A stretch of DNA of 64,000 nt from Mannheimia indoligenes (GTDB lineage: Bacteria; Pseudomonadota; Gammaproteobacteria; Enterobacterales; Pasteurellaceae), in the NCBI RefSeq assembly GCF_036880405.1, contig NZ_JBAJJM010000007.1:124001-188000 (forward strand), in the 5' to 3' direction. The notes beneath the pieces are model-generated. The model was not told the origin of the DNA and did not search any database. It worked only from the letters and a program-made list of their open reading frames with translations. Numbering within the stretch: the stretch's first letter is position 1; each line of letters opens with the position of its first letter. This document shows, one piece after another, positions 1 through 6,905 of the stretch. The position numbers and the translations under genes were made by a program.

Positions 1-500
1 TAGACCGTTGGCAAGAGCTGGAAACGCAAGTGCAGCAATCTTCTAAAACACCTCATATTCCACAAACGTATGCGGAAGCATTGCGTTTGGCGGCAGACCA
101 AGCAGAACAAAATCAGTTATTGCAGTTAGAGAATAAGCAAAAAACCGAAGAGAACAATGCACTGAAATCGTACTTTGAACCTGGTTTAACACCCGCCCAA
201 TTTGTGAAAAGCTTAAATGGCGTAAACAGCAACAAGATCAACGATTATTTGCGAACTCGTGGCTGGTTATACAAAGAAAAGCATTGTTGGCGAGTGTGTA
301 GCCAAGTTCGGGATAAGTATCTAACGGAATCATTTAAGAGAATTGAGGTTGATCCTGTAGAGCGTATTGAGATGACTACCTACAAGCCAATTTTGCTTGA
401 GAAAGGTGCGGTTAAGATTTTTGAGGCTTATTTACAAGGTAAATTACCAATGAAAGCTGATTGGAACGGTAAATATTATCACAGTAAGGTGGCGGTATGA
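1..500 (+). CDS. Phage antirepressor, KilAC (ANT) domain, 5'-truncated by the window edge
   Basis: The reading frame is open from base 3, so this is the C-terminal part of a longer protein; an internal GTG at 30 is unlikely to be the start. The segment TYAEALRLAADQ, a charged coiled-coil stretch, and then a winged-helix-like region (TPAQFVKSLNGVN, DYLRTRGWLY) match the KilAC/ANT domain of phage antirepressors, usually found behind a Rha or Bro-N domain. Such proteins counter the phage repressor or regulate early genes. Its stop overlaps the ATG of the replication gene by four bases (ATGA), so the two are translationally coupled. The N-terminal domain cannot be seen. Confidence 0.75.
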   Translation, partial: DRWQELETQVQQSSKTPHIPQTYAEALRLAADQAEQNQLLQLENKQKTEENNALKSYFEPGLTPAQFVKSLNGVNSNKINDYLRTRGWLYKEKHCWRVCSQVRDKYLTESFKRIEVDPVERIEMTTYKPILLEKGAVKIFEAYLQGKLPMKADWNGKYYHSKVAV

Positions 501-1543
501 GATTTACATCAACAATAAACAACGTCCGCTTAGTGGAGTGGGAAATCAACATCACACAAGGTGCATTGGTCGATTTAATCAATCAAGCCTCTAGTTGGGC
601 GAAAGCGGTAGTGATTGACGGCATAACCTATTACTGGATGTCGTTTAGCAAAGTGTGCGAAGAATTGCCAGCAGTATTTAGCAAAGAAGATACCGTTTAC
701 CGCCAATATAAGGTGCTGAAAGAGAAAGGCATTATCGACCACTTCAAAATGGACGGTAAAGATTATGTCCGTCTGACGGAAAAAGGCTGTGAATGGAATA
801 AGTTTGAGCCGATCCGAGAGTCGGAAAAAAATCCGAGTGTCGGAAATCAATCCGAACCAACTCGGAAAAATTTCCGAGAAATCTCGGAAAAAAATCCGAC
901 AGATAATAATACTAATTATAAAAATAATAATGATCATACTACCCCCCTTAATCCCCCAACGGGGGAACCTGCCCCAGCTGAAGTTGTGTTGAATTATCTC
1001 AATTCGGCTTTGGCAACGTTGGCGGTACAGCTTGGCGAGCGTAAGCCTGTAGGGTATCCGCTCAAGCCGTGGGCAAAAAATATTACTGCTCGCATTCGTG
1101 AAAGTTCGGTGGCGGACTGTTGCCAAGTGGTGGATTACCTTGTCGCCAAATGGGGAAGAGTTGATGGATTTCGTGACAATATTTGCCCAAAAACAATTTT
1201 CCGAGCCTCAAATTTTGCGGATTATCTGCCTAAATCAAAAGCTTGGGCGAACAACGGCAAACCTGTTTTCGTGAATCGCAAGTGGGTTGCACCGACAGAG
1301 CTAGAAAAACGCTTGATTATGCCAACGGTAGAGGAAGTAAAAGCCTTGTTTCATAAATCACTAAGTGGCAATCCGTTTAAGGCATTGGACTTTACCGACA
1401 GACGTAATTTGGTGATGTACCACGCTACCATCAGCACCAAAAACAAGCGACCACTTGAGCGTGATTTGCCGATGGTTATCAGCCAAGAAATTAAAAATGC
1501 GGTTGAGCGTATCGACCGTTTGAGAGTACCAACATTTTCGTAA
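497..1543 (+). CDS. Phage replication initiator / helicase-loader-type protein
   Basis: 348 residues. The N-terminal 100 residues look like a winged helix (SFSKVCEELPAVFSKEDTVYRQYKVLKEKGIIDHF). A low-complexity charged linker follows, and then a C-terminal segment around residues 160-260 (VVLNYLNSAL, KNITARIRES, KTIFRASNFADYL) resembling the conserved phage C-terminal domain of replisome organisers. By analogy with lambda O it should bind the phage origin and recruit host DnaB or a loader. The start has a good ribosome site (AAGGTGG) and overlaps the upstream stop. The linker-coding DNA itself looks like the origin (813-945). No separate helicase loader follows, so this protein may do both jobs; that last point is inference. 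Confidence 0.7.
   Translation: MRFTSTINNVRLVEWEINITQGALVDLINQASSWAKAVVIDGITYYWMSFSKVCEELPAVFSKEDTVYRQYKVLKEKGIIDHFKMDGKDYVRLTEKGCEWNKFEPIRESEKNPSVGNQSEPTRKNFREISEKNPTDNNTNYKNNNDHTTPLNPPTGEPAPAEVVLNYLNSALATLAVQLGERKPVGYPLKPWAKNITARIRESSVADCCQVVDYLVAKWGRVDGFRDNICPKTIFRASNFADYLPKSKAWANNGKPVFVNRKWVAPTELEKRLIMPTVEEVKALFHKSLSGNPFKALDFTDRRNLVMYHATISTKNKRPLERDLPMVISQEIKNAVERIDRLRVPTFS
813..945. other. Candidate prophage replication origin: iterons plus AT-rich tract inside the initiator gene
   Basis: Four and a half direct copies begin at 813, 832, 851, 873 and 895. Each starts TCCGA(G/A) and runs through a mirrored CGGAAA, so each unit is itself an imperfect palindrome. Unit lengths are 19, 19, 22 and 22 bases. 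They are followed at 901-945 by an almost pure A/T stretch, then by a CCCCC-AAC-GGGGG inverted repeat at 953-965. Lambda's ori has the same arrangement: palindromic iterons followed by an AT-rich unwinding region within O. The sequence pattern is seen directly; origin function is inferred. Confidence 0.6.
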
Positions 1544-1553
1544 GGATTAGACA

Positions 1554-2117
1554 ATGACAGATTTTGATAAAAACACTTACCAAACACCTAATTATGTGCG
1601 TAATTGGCTAAATCATCGTTATGCTTGGTTTCATATTGACGGTTGCTCTAACGGACAAAATGCGTTGTACACCTATTGGATTGGTAGAGCGGCAGACGGT
1701 TTAGATGATGATAAATTAAGTTGCCAAATTGCCGATGATTTCTTGGCAGACAACTTGCTGGATGTGTTATTAGATCGGGTGGCTGATTGGGGCGAATTAC
1801 TCCGTATCTTCGTTAATCCGCCATATAGCAATCCACTCCCTTTTGTTCAACGTGCTGCGGAGCTGAAAAAAGCTGGTCATATTGTGGTAATGCTGTTGCC
1901 GGCAGACAAATCTACCCGTTGGTATCAGGTTATCCAAGAAAATGCCAGTGAGGTGATTGATATTATTGGCGGTCGCATTAGCTTTATTAACCCACTCACT
2001 AATGCAGAGGTTAAAGGCAATAATAAAGGCTCGATGATTGTTGTGCTTGACCCATTTATTGAGGGCATTGTAACTCGTCAGATGCCACTAGATAAAATCA
2101 AGGAATGGGGAAGATAA
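1554..2117 (+). CDS. Phage DNA N6-adenine methyltransferase (Dam family)
   Basis: 187 residues, the usual size for the small phage Dam-type methylase family. The catalytic NPPYS motif lies near residue 87, within a VNPPYSNPLPFVQRA context, followed by a hydrophobic strand (HIVVMLLPAD). It transfers a methyl group from S-adenosylmethionine to adenine, probably in GATC. The start follows AAGGATTAGACA. It sits between the replication gene and a small membrane ORF, so it belongs to the early/replication operon and may protect phage DNA or modulate origin firing. Target specificity cannot be read from sequence. Confidence 0.85.
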   Translation: MTDFDKNTYQTPNYVRNWLNHRYAWFHIDGCSNGQNALYTYWIGRAADGLDDDKLSCQIADDFLADNLLDVLLDRVADWGELLRIFVNPPYSNPLPFVQRAAELKKAGHIVVMLLPADKSTRWYQVIQENASEVIDIIGGRISFINPLTNAEVKGNNKGSMIVVLDPFIEGIVTRQMPLDKIKEWGR

Positions 2118-2118
2118 A

Positions 2119-2244
2119 ATGAATTATTGGGAATTATTTATTGGTATTAGTGCGGTGATTGGCGTATTCATTTTTTTACTATGTGTTGGTGTATTTATGC
2201 TGCTCGTTAAAGCCTATGATGATACCGAGAAATGGGGGCAATGA
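2119..2244 (+). CDS. Small single-pass membrane protein, 41 aa
   Basis: An ATG two bases after the methylase stop opens a 41-codon frame. The peptide is MNYWELF, then about 25 hydrophobic residues (one membrane segment), then a short polar tail KAYDDTEKWGQ. Its TGA overlaps the probable ATG of the next gene at 2241, the tight coupling typical of real phage genes. I recognise no family. The function is unknown. Confidence 0.5.
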   Translation: MNYWELFIGISAVIGVFIFLLCVGVFMLLVKAYDDTEKWGQ

Positions 2245-3272
2245 TGGCGGAAGGTTTACTACTCACTCCCTATTTTCAAACTGAAGTCGGTATTGTGTTT
2301 TACCGTGTGCCTAAAGATGTTTCTCCTGCTGCTTTCGGTGAGCGGACATTATTGCAACCGGCACCGACCGATTTAGCGACGGTTAAATCAGGTAAGGTTG
2401 CAAATTTTTCGGAAAATTCGACCGCTTGTGAGGAGTTGGCGGCGTTTGCGAAATCAGAAAACGTGAGAGCGGCATTAAATAAGCGTGATAGATATAGCAA
2501 CGAGTTTCCGTATATGCGATTTGTGAAATCTATTCAGACCTGCCAATGCCGAGATGGCAAATACTGCCACACGGAAAAAGTGCTGGTAGAGAATAAAAAT
2601 GGTGCGGTAAATCTCTGTTGGCATCACGACAAAATGAGAATGGACGGCGAAATCCCAACAGAAAAACTAGAAGAATTGGCGGACGAAAACTGGGAAAGAT
2701 TTATCGCTCAACAAATCCGCTTAACTTTACGCAAAACGAAAGTTACCGCCATTGAATTTGCTGATTTAGTGTTGTTTGCGAGTATCAAAGGTCTGCTAAA
2801 TGAATTAGAGGATAATGCCTTACAGCATTTTTTAGGTTATCCAGCTTTGAATAATAGCGGTGTAAGCCGAGAAAGTAACATCGGCTTTGATGATGTACCG
2901 AGTGCGAGAGCCAACCTCAAAAAGTGGACTGAAACGTTAAAACTGAAAGTCGAGCCGGAGCCGTTGGCGGCATTTATGGCAAAACCGAAATTACCGCGGT
3001 TCGAGTGGCGGAAGTGGTTACAGTATGTGAAAGCTCAACCTTGCGTATGCTGCGGACAACAAGCGGACGACCCACATCATCTTATCGGCTATGGCGGAGA
3101 GATGGGGAGTAAACAGCACGATTTATTCACTCTGCCTCTATGCCGTATTCATCACGATGAATTACATCACAACGTGGCTAAATTTGAGGCGGACTATGGA
3201 TCTCAATCTGATTTGTTGGTTAAGGTTTTAGATAGAGCCTTAGGTTTGGGAGCATTAGTCATTGATGGTTAA
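2241..3272 (+). CDS. DUF968 phage protein, putative HNH-like recombination nuclease
   Basis: About 343 residues. The C-terminal third carries CVCCG, then DDPHHLIG, LFTLPLCRIHHDELH: a zinc-binding/HNH-like arrangement typical of DUF968 proteins of lambdoid phages, which occur next to RusA or Nin-region genes. A second cluster, CQCRDGKYCH...NLCWHH, around residues 100-130 may also bind metal. Alternative starts are 2232, 2241 and 2244; 2241 gives the ATGA overlap with the upstream small gene, and the GGGGG at 2234-2238 favours 2241 or 2244. The likely role is DNA processing during recombination or replication; the nuclease role is inferred from the family. Confidence 0.75.
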   Translation: MMAEGLLLTPYFQTEVGIVFYRVPKDVSPAAFGERTLLQPAPTDLATVKSGKVANFSENSTACEELAAFAKSENVRAALNKRDRYSNEFPYMRFVKSIQTCQCRDGKYCHTEKVLVENKNGAVNLCWHHDKMRMDGEIPTEKLEELADENWERFIAQQIRLTLRKTKVTAIEFADLVLFASIKGLLNELEDNALQHFLGYPALNNSGVSRESNIGFDDVPSARANLKKWTETLKLKVEPEPLAAFMAKPKLPRFEWRKWLQYVKAQPCVCCGQQADDPHHLIGYGGEMGSKQHDLFTLPLCRIHHDELHHNVAKFEADYGSQSDLLVKVLDRALGLGALVIDG

Positions 3273-3342
3273 TGAAGGTTGGGACGGTTTAGATGGAATT
3301 TTTGGGGCTAGAAGATCTTGAGTTTGATAGAGAGGTAGAAAA

Positions 3343-3711
3343 TTGATAAGAGAATACAGAATTACCCCAATGGGTAAACCTAGAATGACACGAAGCGATA
3401 AATGGAAACAACGTCCTGAAGTATTGCGTTATCGTGAATTCAAAGATGAAGTAAGGCTTAACAAGGTGTCTTTGCCCGAAAGTGGCTATCACATTACTTT
3501 TGTTCTCCCAATGCCTAAAAGTTGGAGTAAGAAGAAAAAAGCAGAAATGGACGGCAAACCACATCAGCAGAAACCTGATAAAGACAACCTAGAAAAAGCA
3601 TTGCTTGATGCCTTATTTGATGATGACTGCCGAATTTGGGACGGTAGAGTCAGTAAGGTTTGGGGTGAAACAGGAAAAATTATTATCAAGGAGTTAGAGC
3701 ATGGTGCCTAG
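3343..3711 (+). CDS. rusA: RusA-type Holliday junction resolvase
   Basis: 122 residues, the normal RusA size. The acidic catalytic region is clear: KPDKDNLEKALLDALFDDDCRIWDG, with the aspartates that bind magnesium. The N-terminus (ITPMGKPRMTRSDKW) matches the family. It cuts four-way DNA junctions formed during phage recombination. It starts at a TTG with AGAGAGG upstream and ends 11 bases inside antiterminator Q. DUF968-RusA-Q is a common lambdoid order. Confidence 0.9.
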   Translation: MIREYRITPMGKPRMTRSDKWKQRPEVLRYREFKDEVRLNKVSLPESGYHITFVLPMPKSWSKKKKAEMDGKPHQQKPDKDNLEKALLDALFDDDCRIWDGRVSKVWGETGKIIIKELEHGA

Positions 3712-4174
3712 AATAATTAAAAATAAATGGTTAGAACCTAAAAAACAAAGATGGATAGAGGAATTACTAAGGTTATGGGGAGCGTGGGAATTTAGTGGGT
3801 TAGATTTAGAAAGTCGGGTAAATATGATTTATCGACTGATGAAATCAGCGGAGGGGGAAAAGCAACTTGCCGCTAGAGAGGCTTGCTGTGATGAGTTAGG
3901 GCGATTGCTAAATGAGATTTTTACTGTCGTTACTAAAAGAGACGTAATGTTAGCCGACATACTCAAGCAAAAATATTGGTTCGGTCGTTCAGAAAGGCAG
4001 ATTGCTATTTACTACCAATTAAGAGATAGCGAGGGTAGAAAAGAAAGGCGATGGCAAGAAATTATTCAAGAAAAATGCAAAAAATCCGAAAAAATTATTG
4101 CAGATATTCTTGAAAGTAAAATTTTATCAAGCAAATCTTCGTATTATTTAAAAAAACATCAATTTAAGCCTTGA
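3701..4174 (+). CDS. Late-gene antiterminator Q
   Basis: 157 residues with LLRLWGAWEFSG near the N-terminus and YWFGRSERQIAIYY in the middle, resembling the phage 82-type Q antitermination family. Q binds DNA at the late promoter, loads onto paused RNA polymerase and lets it read through terminators. The position fits: it is the last gene before a promoter-leader-terminator unit and the lysis genes. The C-terminus is basic and lysine-rich. The gene overlaps the 3' end of rusA by 11 bases. Family assignment is by motif reading only. Confidence 0.75.
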   Translation: MVPRIIKNKWLEPKKQRWIEELLRLWGAWEFSGLDLESRVNMIYRLMKSAEGEKQLAAREACCDELGRLLNEIFTVVTKRDVMLADILKQKYWFGRSERQIAIYYQLRDSEGRKERRWQEIIQEKCKKSEKIIADILESKILSSKSSYYLKKHQFKP

Positions 4175-4199
4175 TTTTAGTGCGTAACAAGTGTATATT
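4171..4199 (+). promoter_or_regulatory. Candidate late promoter (pR'-like)
   Basis: TTGATT at 4171-4176, a 17-base spacer and TATATT at 4194-4199. The -35 overlaps the stop codon of the Q gene. Start of transcription would be near 4206, with a terminator about 180 bases on, the pR'-tR' layout of lambda. Confidence 0.55.
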
Positions 4200-4205
4200 T
4201 TGTGC

Positions 4206-4389
4206 TAATGGTGGACTAAGTATAAGTGATGTTTACCAATGTTAGTTAAAGACGCAGCCTGAAGTAATATTCAGTTCGGAGGAGAATAACTAGAAACGAC
4301 GTCGAGTATAGTTATTGCAGCGTTTGCGTGGCAGTATGCCGACCGAATTAGTTTAACAGCCCTGAGTAGAAATGCTTGGGGCTTTTTGT
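4206..4389 (+). ncRNA. Candidate late leader RNA (lambda 6S-like)
   Basis: No credible gene lies between the Q stop (4174) and the holin (4415). From the predicted start at about 4206 to the T-tract of the terminator is about 184 nt, close to the 194-nt leader made from lambda pR' without Q. Small hairpins are visible (CTGAA/TTCAG at 4259-4274; AATAAC/GTTATT at 4285-4316; GGCA/TGCC at 4330-4340). This is the region where Q would load. It is an inference from layout. Confidence 0.45.
4359..4389 (+). terminator. tR'-like intrinsic terminator before the lysis genes
   Basis: GCCCTGAG at 4359-4366 pairs along its length (two wobbles) with CTTGGGGC at 4375-4382, followed by TTTTTG. It stands between the candidate late promoter and the holin, so holin expression would need Q read-through. 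Confidence 0.7.
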
Positions 4390-4414
4390 TGCCCCGAAAT
4401 AGAGGGGTGGAGTT

Positions 4415-4774
4415 ATGAAGATGCCGGATAAAGATCCGAATGTATGGCTGATTATCGGAGCTTACATTCAACAAAACTATGATGCCATTGCAGGATTTGT
4501 AATGGCTTTTTTTATGTCTATGCTTAGGGCTTGGTTTTTACAGCAACGAAGTACTTATCGTCAGCGATTTCTTGATGGTGCGATTTGTGGAGCATTAACC
4601 CTTTCGTGTATGTCGTTATTAACCCATTTTGGTTTTGGTGAAAGTTTATCTACATTTGCAGGCGGCATGATTGGCTTTGTTGGAGCAGAGAAAATCCGTG
4701 AGTTTTTATTTGCCTTAATTCGCAAAAAAATTGATGTGAATGATATTTCTTTAAGTAAGAAAAATGATGAATAA
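4415..4774 (+). CDS. Lambda-family holin with dual-start motif
   Basis: 119 residues. It begins MKMPDKDP, almost the same as lambda S (MKMPEKHD), where initiation at M1 gives antiholin and at M3 gives holin. Three hydrophobic segments (about 12-35, 48-68 and 75-95) and a charged C-terminus fit a class I holin. It makes the inner-membrane lesions that release the endolysin. GGGGTGGAG precedes the start. A CCCC/GGGG hairpin at 4392-4407 sits just upstream, in the place of lambda's sdi structure that sets the choice of start. Confidence 0.85.
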   Translation: MKMPDKDPNVWLIIGAYIQQNYDAIAGFVMAFFMSMLRAWFLQQRSTYRQRFLDGAICGALTLSCMSLLTHFGFGESLSTFAGGMIGFVGAEKIREFLFALIRKKIDVNDISLSKKNDE

Positions 4775-4783
4775 GGGTGAAAT

Positions 4784-5380
4784 ATGTTAATTAGTGAAAG
4801 AAAATTTAAGCAGGTGTTCCCCAATGCTATCGACGGAATCTATGCCGAAATAAGCAAGCACATTGAAAAAGCAGGTTGTAAAACAAAAGAGCAACAAGCA
4901 ATGTTTTTGGCTCAGTGTGGTGTAGAGTGTGCCGGTTATAAGACCTTTGAAGAGAATTTAAATTACTCTGCTACGGCTTTACTGAGCACGTTCCCGAAAT
5001 ATTTTGCTCAGCATAATGTGGTATTGTATGCGAGAAATAAACAAGCTATTGCCAATCGTGTGTATGCAAATCGTATGGGGAACGGCAATGAACAAAGCGG
5101 CGACGGTTGGAAATATCGTGGGCGTGGTTTAATTCAGATTACCGGTAAGGCGAATTATATTGAGTTTGCCAAGTGGGAGGGTTTGCCTAGCTTAGTAACT
5201 AGCCCAGACCAAATTACAGCTAATCTTGTTCTTTGTGTACAAGTTGCCGTTTGGTATTGGAAAAGCAGAAACCTAGCAAGTTACGGCAGTGATATTGTGC
5301 GAGTAACAAAATTAATTAATGGCGGCACACACGGGCTGACTCAACGCACTGCTTATTACCAAAAGTTAATGGCGGCATAA
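4784..5380 (+). CDS. Glycoside hydrolase family 19 endolysin
   Basis: 198 residues. The GH19 signature is visible: VECAGYKTFEENLNYSA (catalytic glutamate about residue 48), then NRVYANRMGNGN, GDGWKYRGRGLIQITGKANY and TKLINGG. It hydrolyses the peptidoglycan glycan backbone at lysis. There is no clear signal peptide, so export should depend on the holin. The ribosome site AAGGGTGA precedes it. Nine bases separate it from the holin, and the spanin follows with no gap. Confidence 0.9.
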   Translation: MLISERKFKQVFPNAIDGIYAEISKHIEKAGCKTKEQQAMFLAQCGVECAGYKTFEENLNYSATALLSTFPKYFAQHNVVLYARNKQAIANRVYANRMGNGNEQSGDGWKYRGRGLIQITGKANYIEFAKWEGLPSLVTSPDQITANLVLCVQVAVWYWKSRNLASYGSDIVRVTKLINGGTHGLTQRTAYYQKLMAA

Positions 5381-5731
5381 ATGAGTAAACATATTTATCT
5401 AATCCCGTTGGTAATGATTTTGGGCTTGTGTGGCTGGATTTGGCAGCAATCAAAACAAATTGATAACTTAAGAGCCGAGAACCACGCACAAGCCCAAACT
5501 ATCGAACAGCAACAAAAAGCCAATCAACGACTAACGGATAGCTTAGAACAAGAACGACAAGCGGTCGAAAAAAGTCAAAAAATTGCAAATGAGTTGCGAA
5601 ACAAAGTGGAGATTACGCAAAGTGAGATTAAATCAATACTGGCCCAAGACAGTTGTGCTAAAGCTGATTTGCCTAATGGCGTTGCTGATAGCATTAAGCG
5701 GTTGCACAGGCAGAACAATCACAAACACTGA
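5381..5731 (+). CDS. Inner-membrane spanin (Rz-like)
   Basis: 116 residues: an N-terminal membrane anchor (residues 5-23, IYLIPLVMILGLCGWIWQQ) followed by a long glutamine-rich coiled coil over residues 27-90. That is the type II topology of an i-spanin, which pairs with the outer-membrane lipoprotein encoded in the overlapping frame to fuse the two membranes in the last step of lysis. It starts directly after the endolysin stop. An uptake signal core lies inside it at 5557-5566. Confidence 0.8.
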   Translation: MSKHIYLIPLVMILGLCGWIWQQSKQIDNLRAENHAQAQTIEQQQKANQRLTDSLEQERQAVEKSQKIANELRNKVEITQSEIKSILAQDSCAKADLPNGVADSIKRLHRQNNHKH

Positions 5732-5909
5732 ATATTTATATCCGCCAGCGGCTTACCTTGTGCCGTGCGAGCGGACAGAATTTAGCGGCAATACATACGG
5801 CGATACGGTTGAGTATCTGATAACAGTTATCGGAGAGCGTGACTTATGTGCTAGTCAGATTGACCGTATCAGAGAGTGGCAAGCACAAACCAAACAAGGT
5901 TTTAAATAA
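5655..5909 (+). CDS. Outer-membrane spanin lipoprotein (Rz1-like), overlapping Rz in the +1 frame
   Basis: Read from a GTG at 5655, the peptide starts VLKLICLMALLIALSGCTGR: a short signal sequence ending in a lipobox (ALSGC). The mature part, about 67 residues, begins CTGRTITNTEYLYPP, with a short proline-containing stretch, and continues beyond the Rz stop. The frame is open further upstream (to 5583), but the signal peptide favours 5655 or the ATG at 5676. It overlaps Rz by about 77 bases and runs on alone, the overlapping spanin architecture. Confidence 0.75.
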   Translation: MLKLICLMALLIALSGCTGRTITNTEYLYPPAAYLVPCERTEFSGNTYGDTVEYLITVIGERDLCASQIDRIREWQAQTKQGFK

Positions 5910-5939
5910 CTTGGCGGATTAAGCCGCTGATATGTGTAT

Positions 5940-5961
5940 GGGAGCGTAATAGCTCCCTTTT
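5940..5961 (+). terminator. Terminator after the lysis cassette
   Basis: GGGAGC at 5940-5945, a 6-base loop, GCTCCC at 5952-5957, then TTTT. It lies 30 bases after the Rz1 stop. Confidence 0.65.
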
Positions 5962-5966
5962 GTCTT

Positions 5967-6017
5967 ACATTACTTAGTTATGCTTTTGATTATATCAAGA
6001 TCATAACTAAGCAATGT
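5967..6017. repeat. 51-bp near-perfect palindrome between lysis and packaging genes
   Basis: Two 16-base arms, 5967-5982 and 6002-6017, are inverted copies with one mismatch (outer ends ACATT and AATGT). The 19 bases between them are also nearly self-complementary around 5992. As RNA this would form an almost continuous hairpin of about 24 pairs with a three-base loop. The 6045 gene's ribosome site follows. No family is known to me; possible roles are an RNase III site, a strong transcript barrier or a dimeric protein site. Confidence 0.75.
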
Positions 6018-6044
6018 GTTTTATTTATTACATAAGGATTATTT

Positions 6045-6440
6045 ATGATTGTTAAATTGAAATTAGGTGCGGTAGTTGTGCTATCACAAGTTAAACAAGC
6101 CACCATCGCATACGCAGGTTCTGAAGGCTATCAAATAGCAATCGAGCAAGCCGAGAAAGGTTTACTTGATGAAGATAAAGGCAAGCCATTTGAAACCGTT
6201 CTTCACTTCCCTGCTGTTTATGCGGATGAAGAGGGCAAAGAAGAGCTAAGCCCTGAACAGATCGCAACTACTGTACGCTCAGATAGCGTAAGTGGTGAGC
6301 CTGTTGCCGTGGTATTAATTCCCGATGATAACGTGATTGGCGAGCTTCAGTCTATTTTCGTTTATGAAACAGATTATGCGGAAGTGCTTACTGATACAGG
6401 CACTACGCTAAGTAAAGTAAAAGCTAAACGTTATCGATAA
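6045..6440 (+). CDS. Hypothetical phage protein, 131 aa
   Basis: An acidic, probably soluble protein with no signal peptide or membrane segment (MIVKLKLGAVVVLSQVK at the start; central EEGKEELSPEQIATT). I do not recognise a domain. AAGG lies a suitable distance before the ATG. It is the first gene after the lysis cassette and its 51-bp palindrome, and ends 6 bases before the HNH gene, so it probably belongs to the packaging/head transcript. Confidence 0.6.
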   Translation: MIVKLKLGAVVVLSQVKQATIAYAGSEGYQIAIEQAEKGLLDEDKGKPFETVLHFPAVYADEEGKEELSPEQIATTVRSDSVSGEPVAVVLIPDDNVIGELQSIFVYETDYAEVLTDTGTTLSKVKAKRYR

Positions 6441-6446
6441 CTTATT

Positions 6447-6797
6447 ATGCCAGCTAGAATCCCCAAAGCCTGTCGCAAGCAAGGCTGCAAGCATACAACA
6501 ACTGATCCGAGTGGGTATTGTGATACACACAAGGATTGCGGTTGGCAGAGACATCAGCAAGGTAAAACATCATCGCAACGTGGCTACGGCTCACAGTGGC
6601 GAAAGCTAAGAGCAATCGTACTAGAGCGTGATAAGTATTTGTGCCAAGCCTGTTTGCAGCGAGGTTTGTATGTATCAGCCTCAACGGTGGATCATATCGT
6701 TGCCAAAGCACACGGTGGTACAGATGAATTGAATAACCTACAAAGTTTGTGTTATTCGTGCCACAAAGCCAAAACTGCTCGTGAACGGTTAGTGTAG
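6447..6797 (+). CDS. HNH endonuclease of the packaging module
   Basis: 116 residues. The zinc/HNH core is plain: YLCQACLQRG, STVDHIVAKAHGGTDELNNLQSLCYSCHKAKTARE, with the CxxC pairs and the DHI...N...H catalytic series. A cysteine-rich N-terminus (CRKQGCKH, YCDTH) precedes it. HNH proteins directly upstream of a P27-type small terminase are typical of HK97-like cos phages, where they help terminase cut the concatemer. The ribosome site is weak. Confidence 0.9.
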   Translation: MPARIPKACRKQGCKHTTTDPSGYCDTHKDCGWQRHQQGKTSSQRGYGSQWRKLRAIVLERDKYLCQACLQRGLYVSASTVDHIVAKAHGGTDELNNLQSLCYSCHKAKTARERLV

Positions 6798-6905
6798 ATG
6801 ATACAGGGAGGGGGGAGGAAAATCCCTACAGCCTTTTGCCTTGAAAACCGCCCCCTGAACTCAATTTTTACAACCGCAAAATTAAGAATTTAGGGTACAC
6901 GCCAA
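6798..6905 (+). other. Gap between HNH and terminase; possible cos region
   Basis: 108 bases without a gene. It contains a purine run (GGGAGGGGGGAGG at 6804-6821) and a C-rich run near 6850 (CCGCCCCCT). Cos sites of HNH-containing HK97-like phages usually lie here, but I cannot identify the cut positions. Confidence 0.25.

Noticed and set aside
813..900. CRISPR-like appearance of the short repeats in the replication gene
   Set aside because: Units are 19-22 bp with no unique spacers and lie inside a coding frame. No CRISPR array or cas gene is seen anywhere in the window.
3265..3346. Two very short frames (about 17-18 codons) between the DUF968 and rusA genes
   Set aside because: Too short, no distinctive features, and they overlap each other in different frames.
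6798..6905. An exact cos cut site between the HNH and terminase genes
   Set aside because: The location is right, but no defined overhang or symmetric nick pair can be identified by eye, so only the region is reported.
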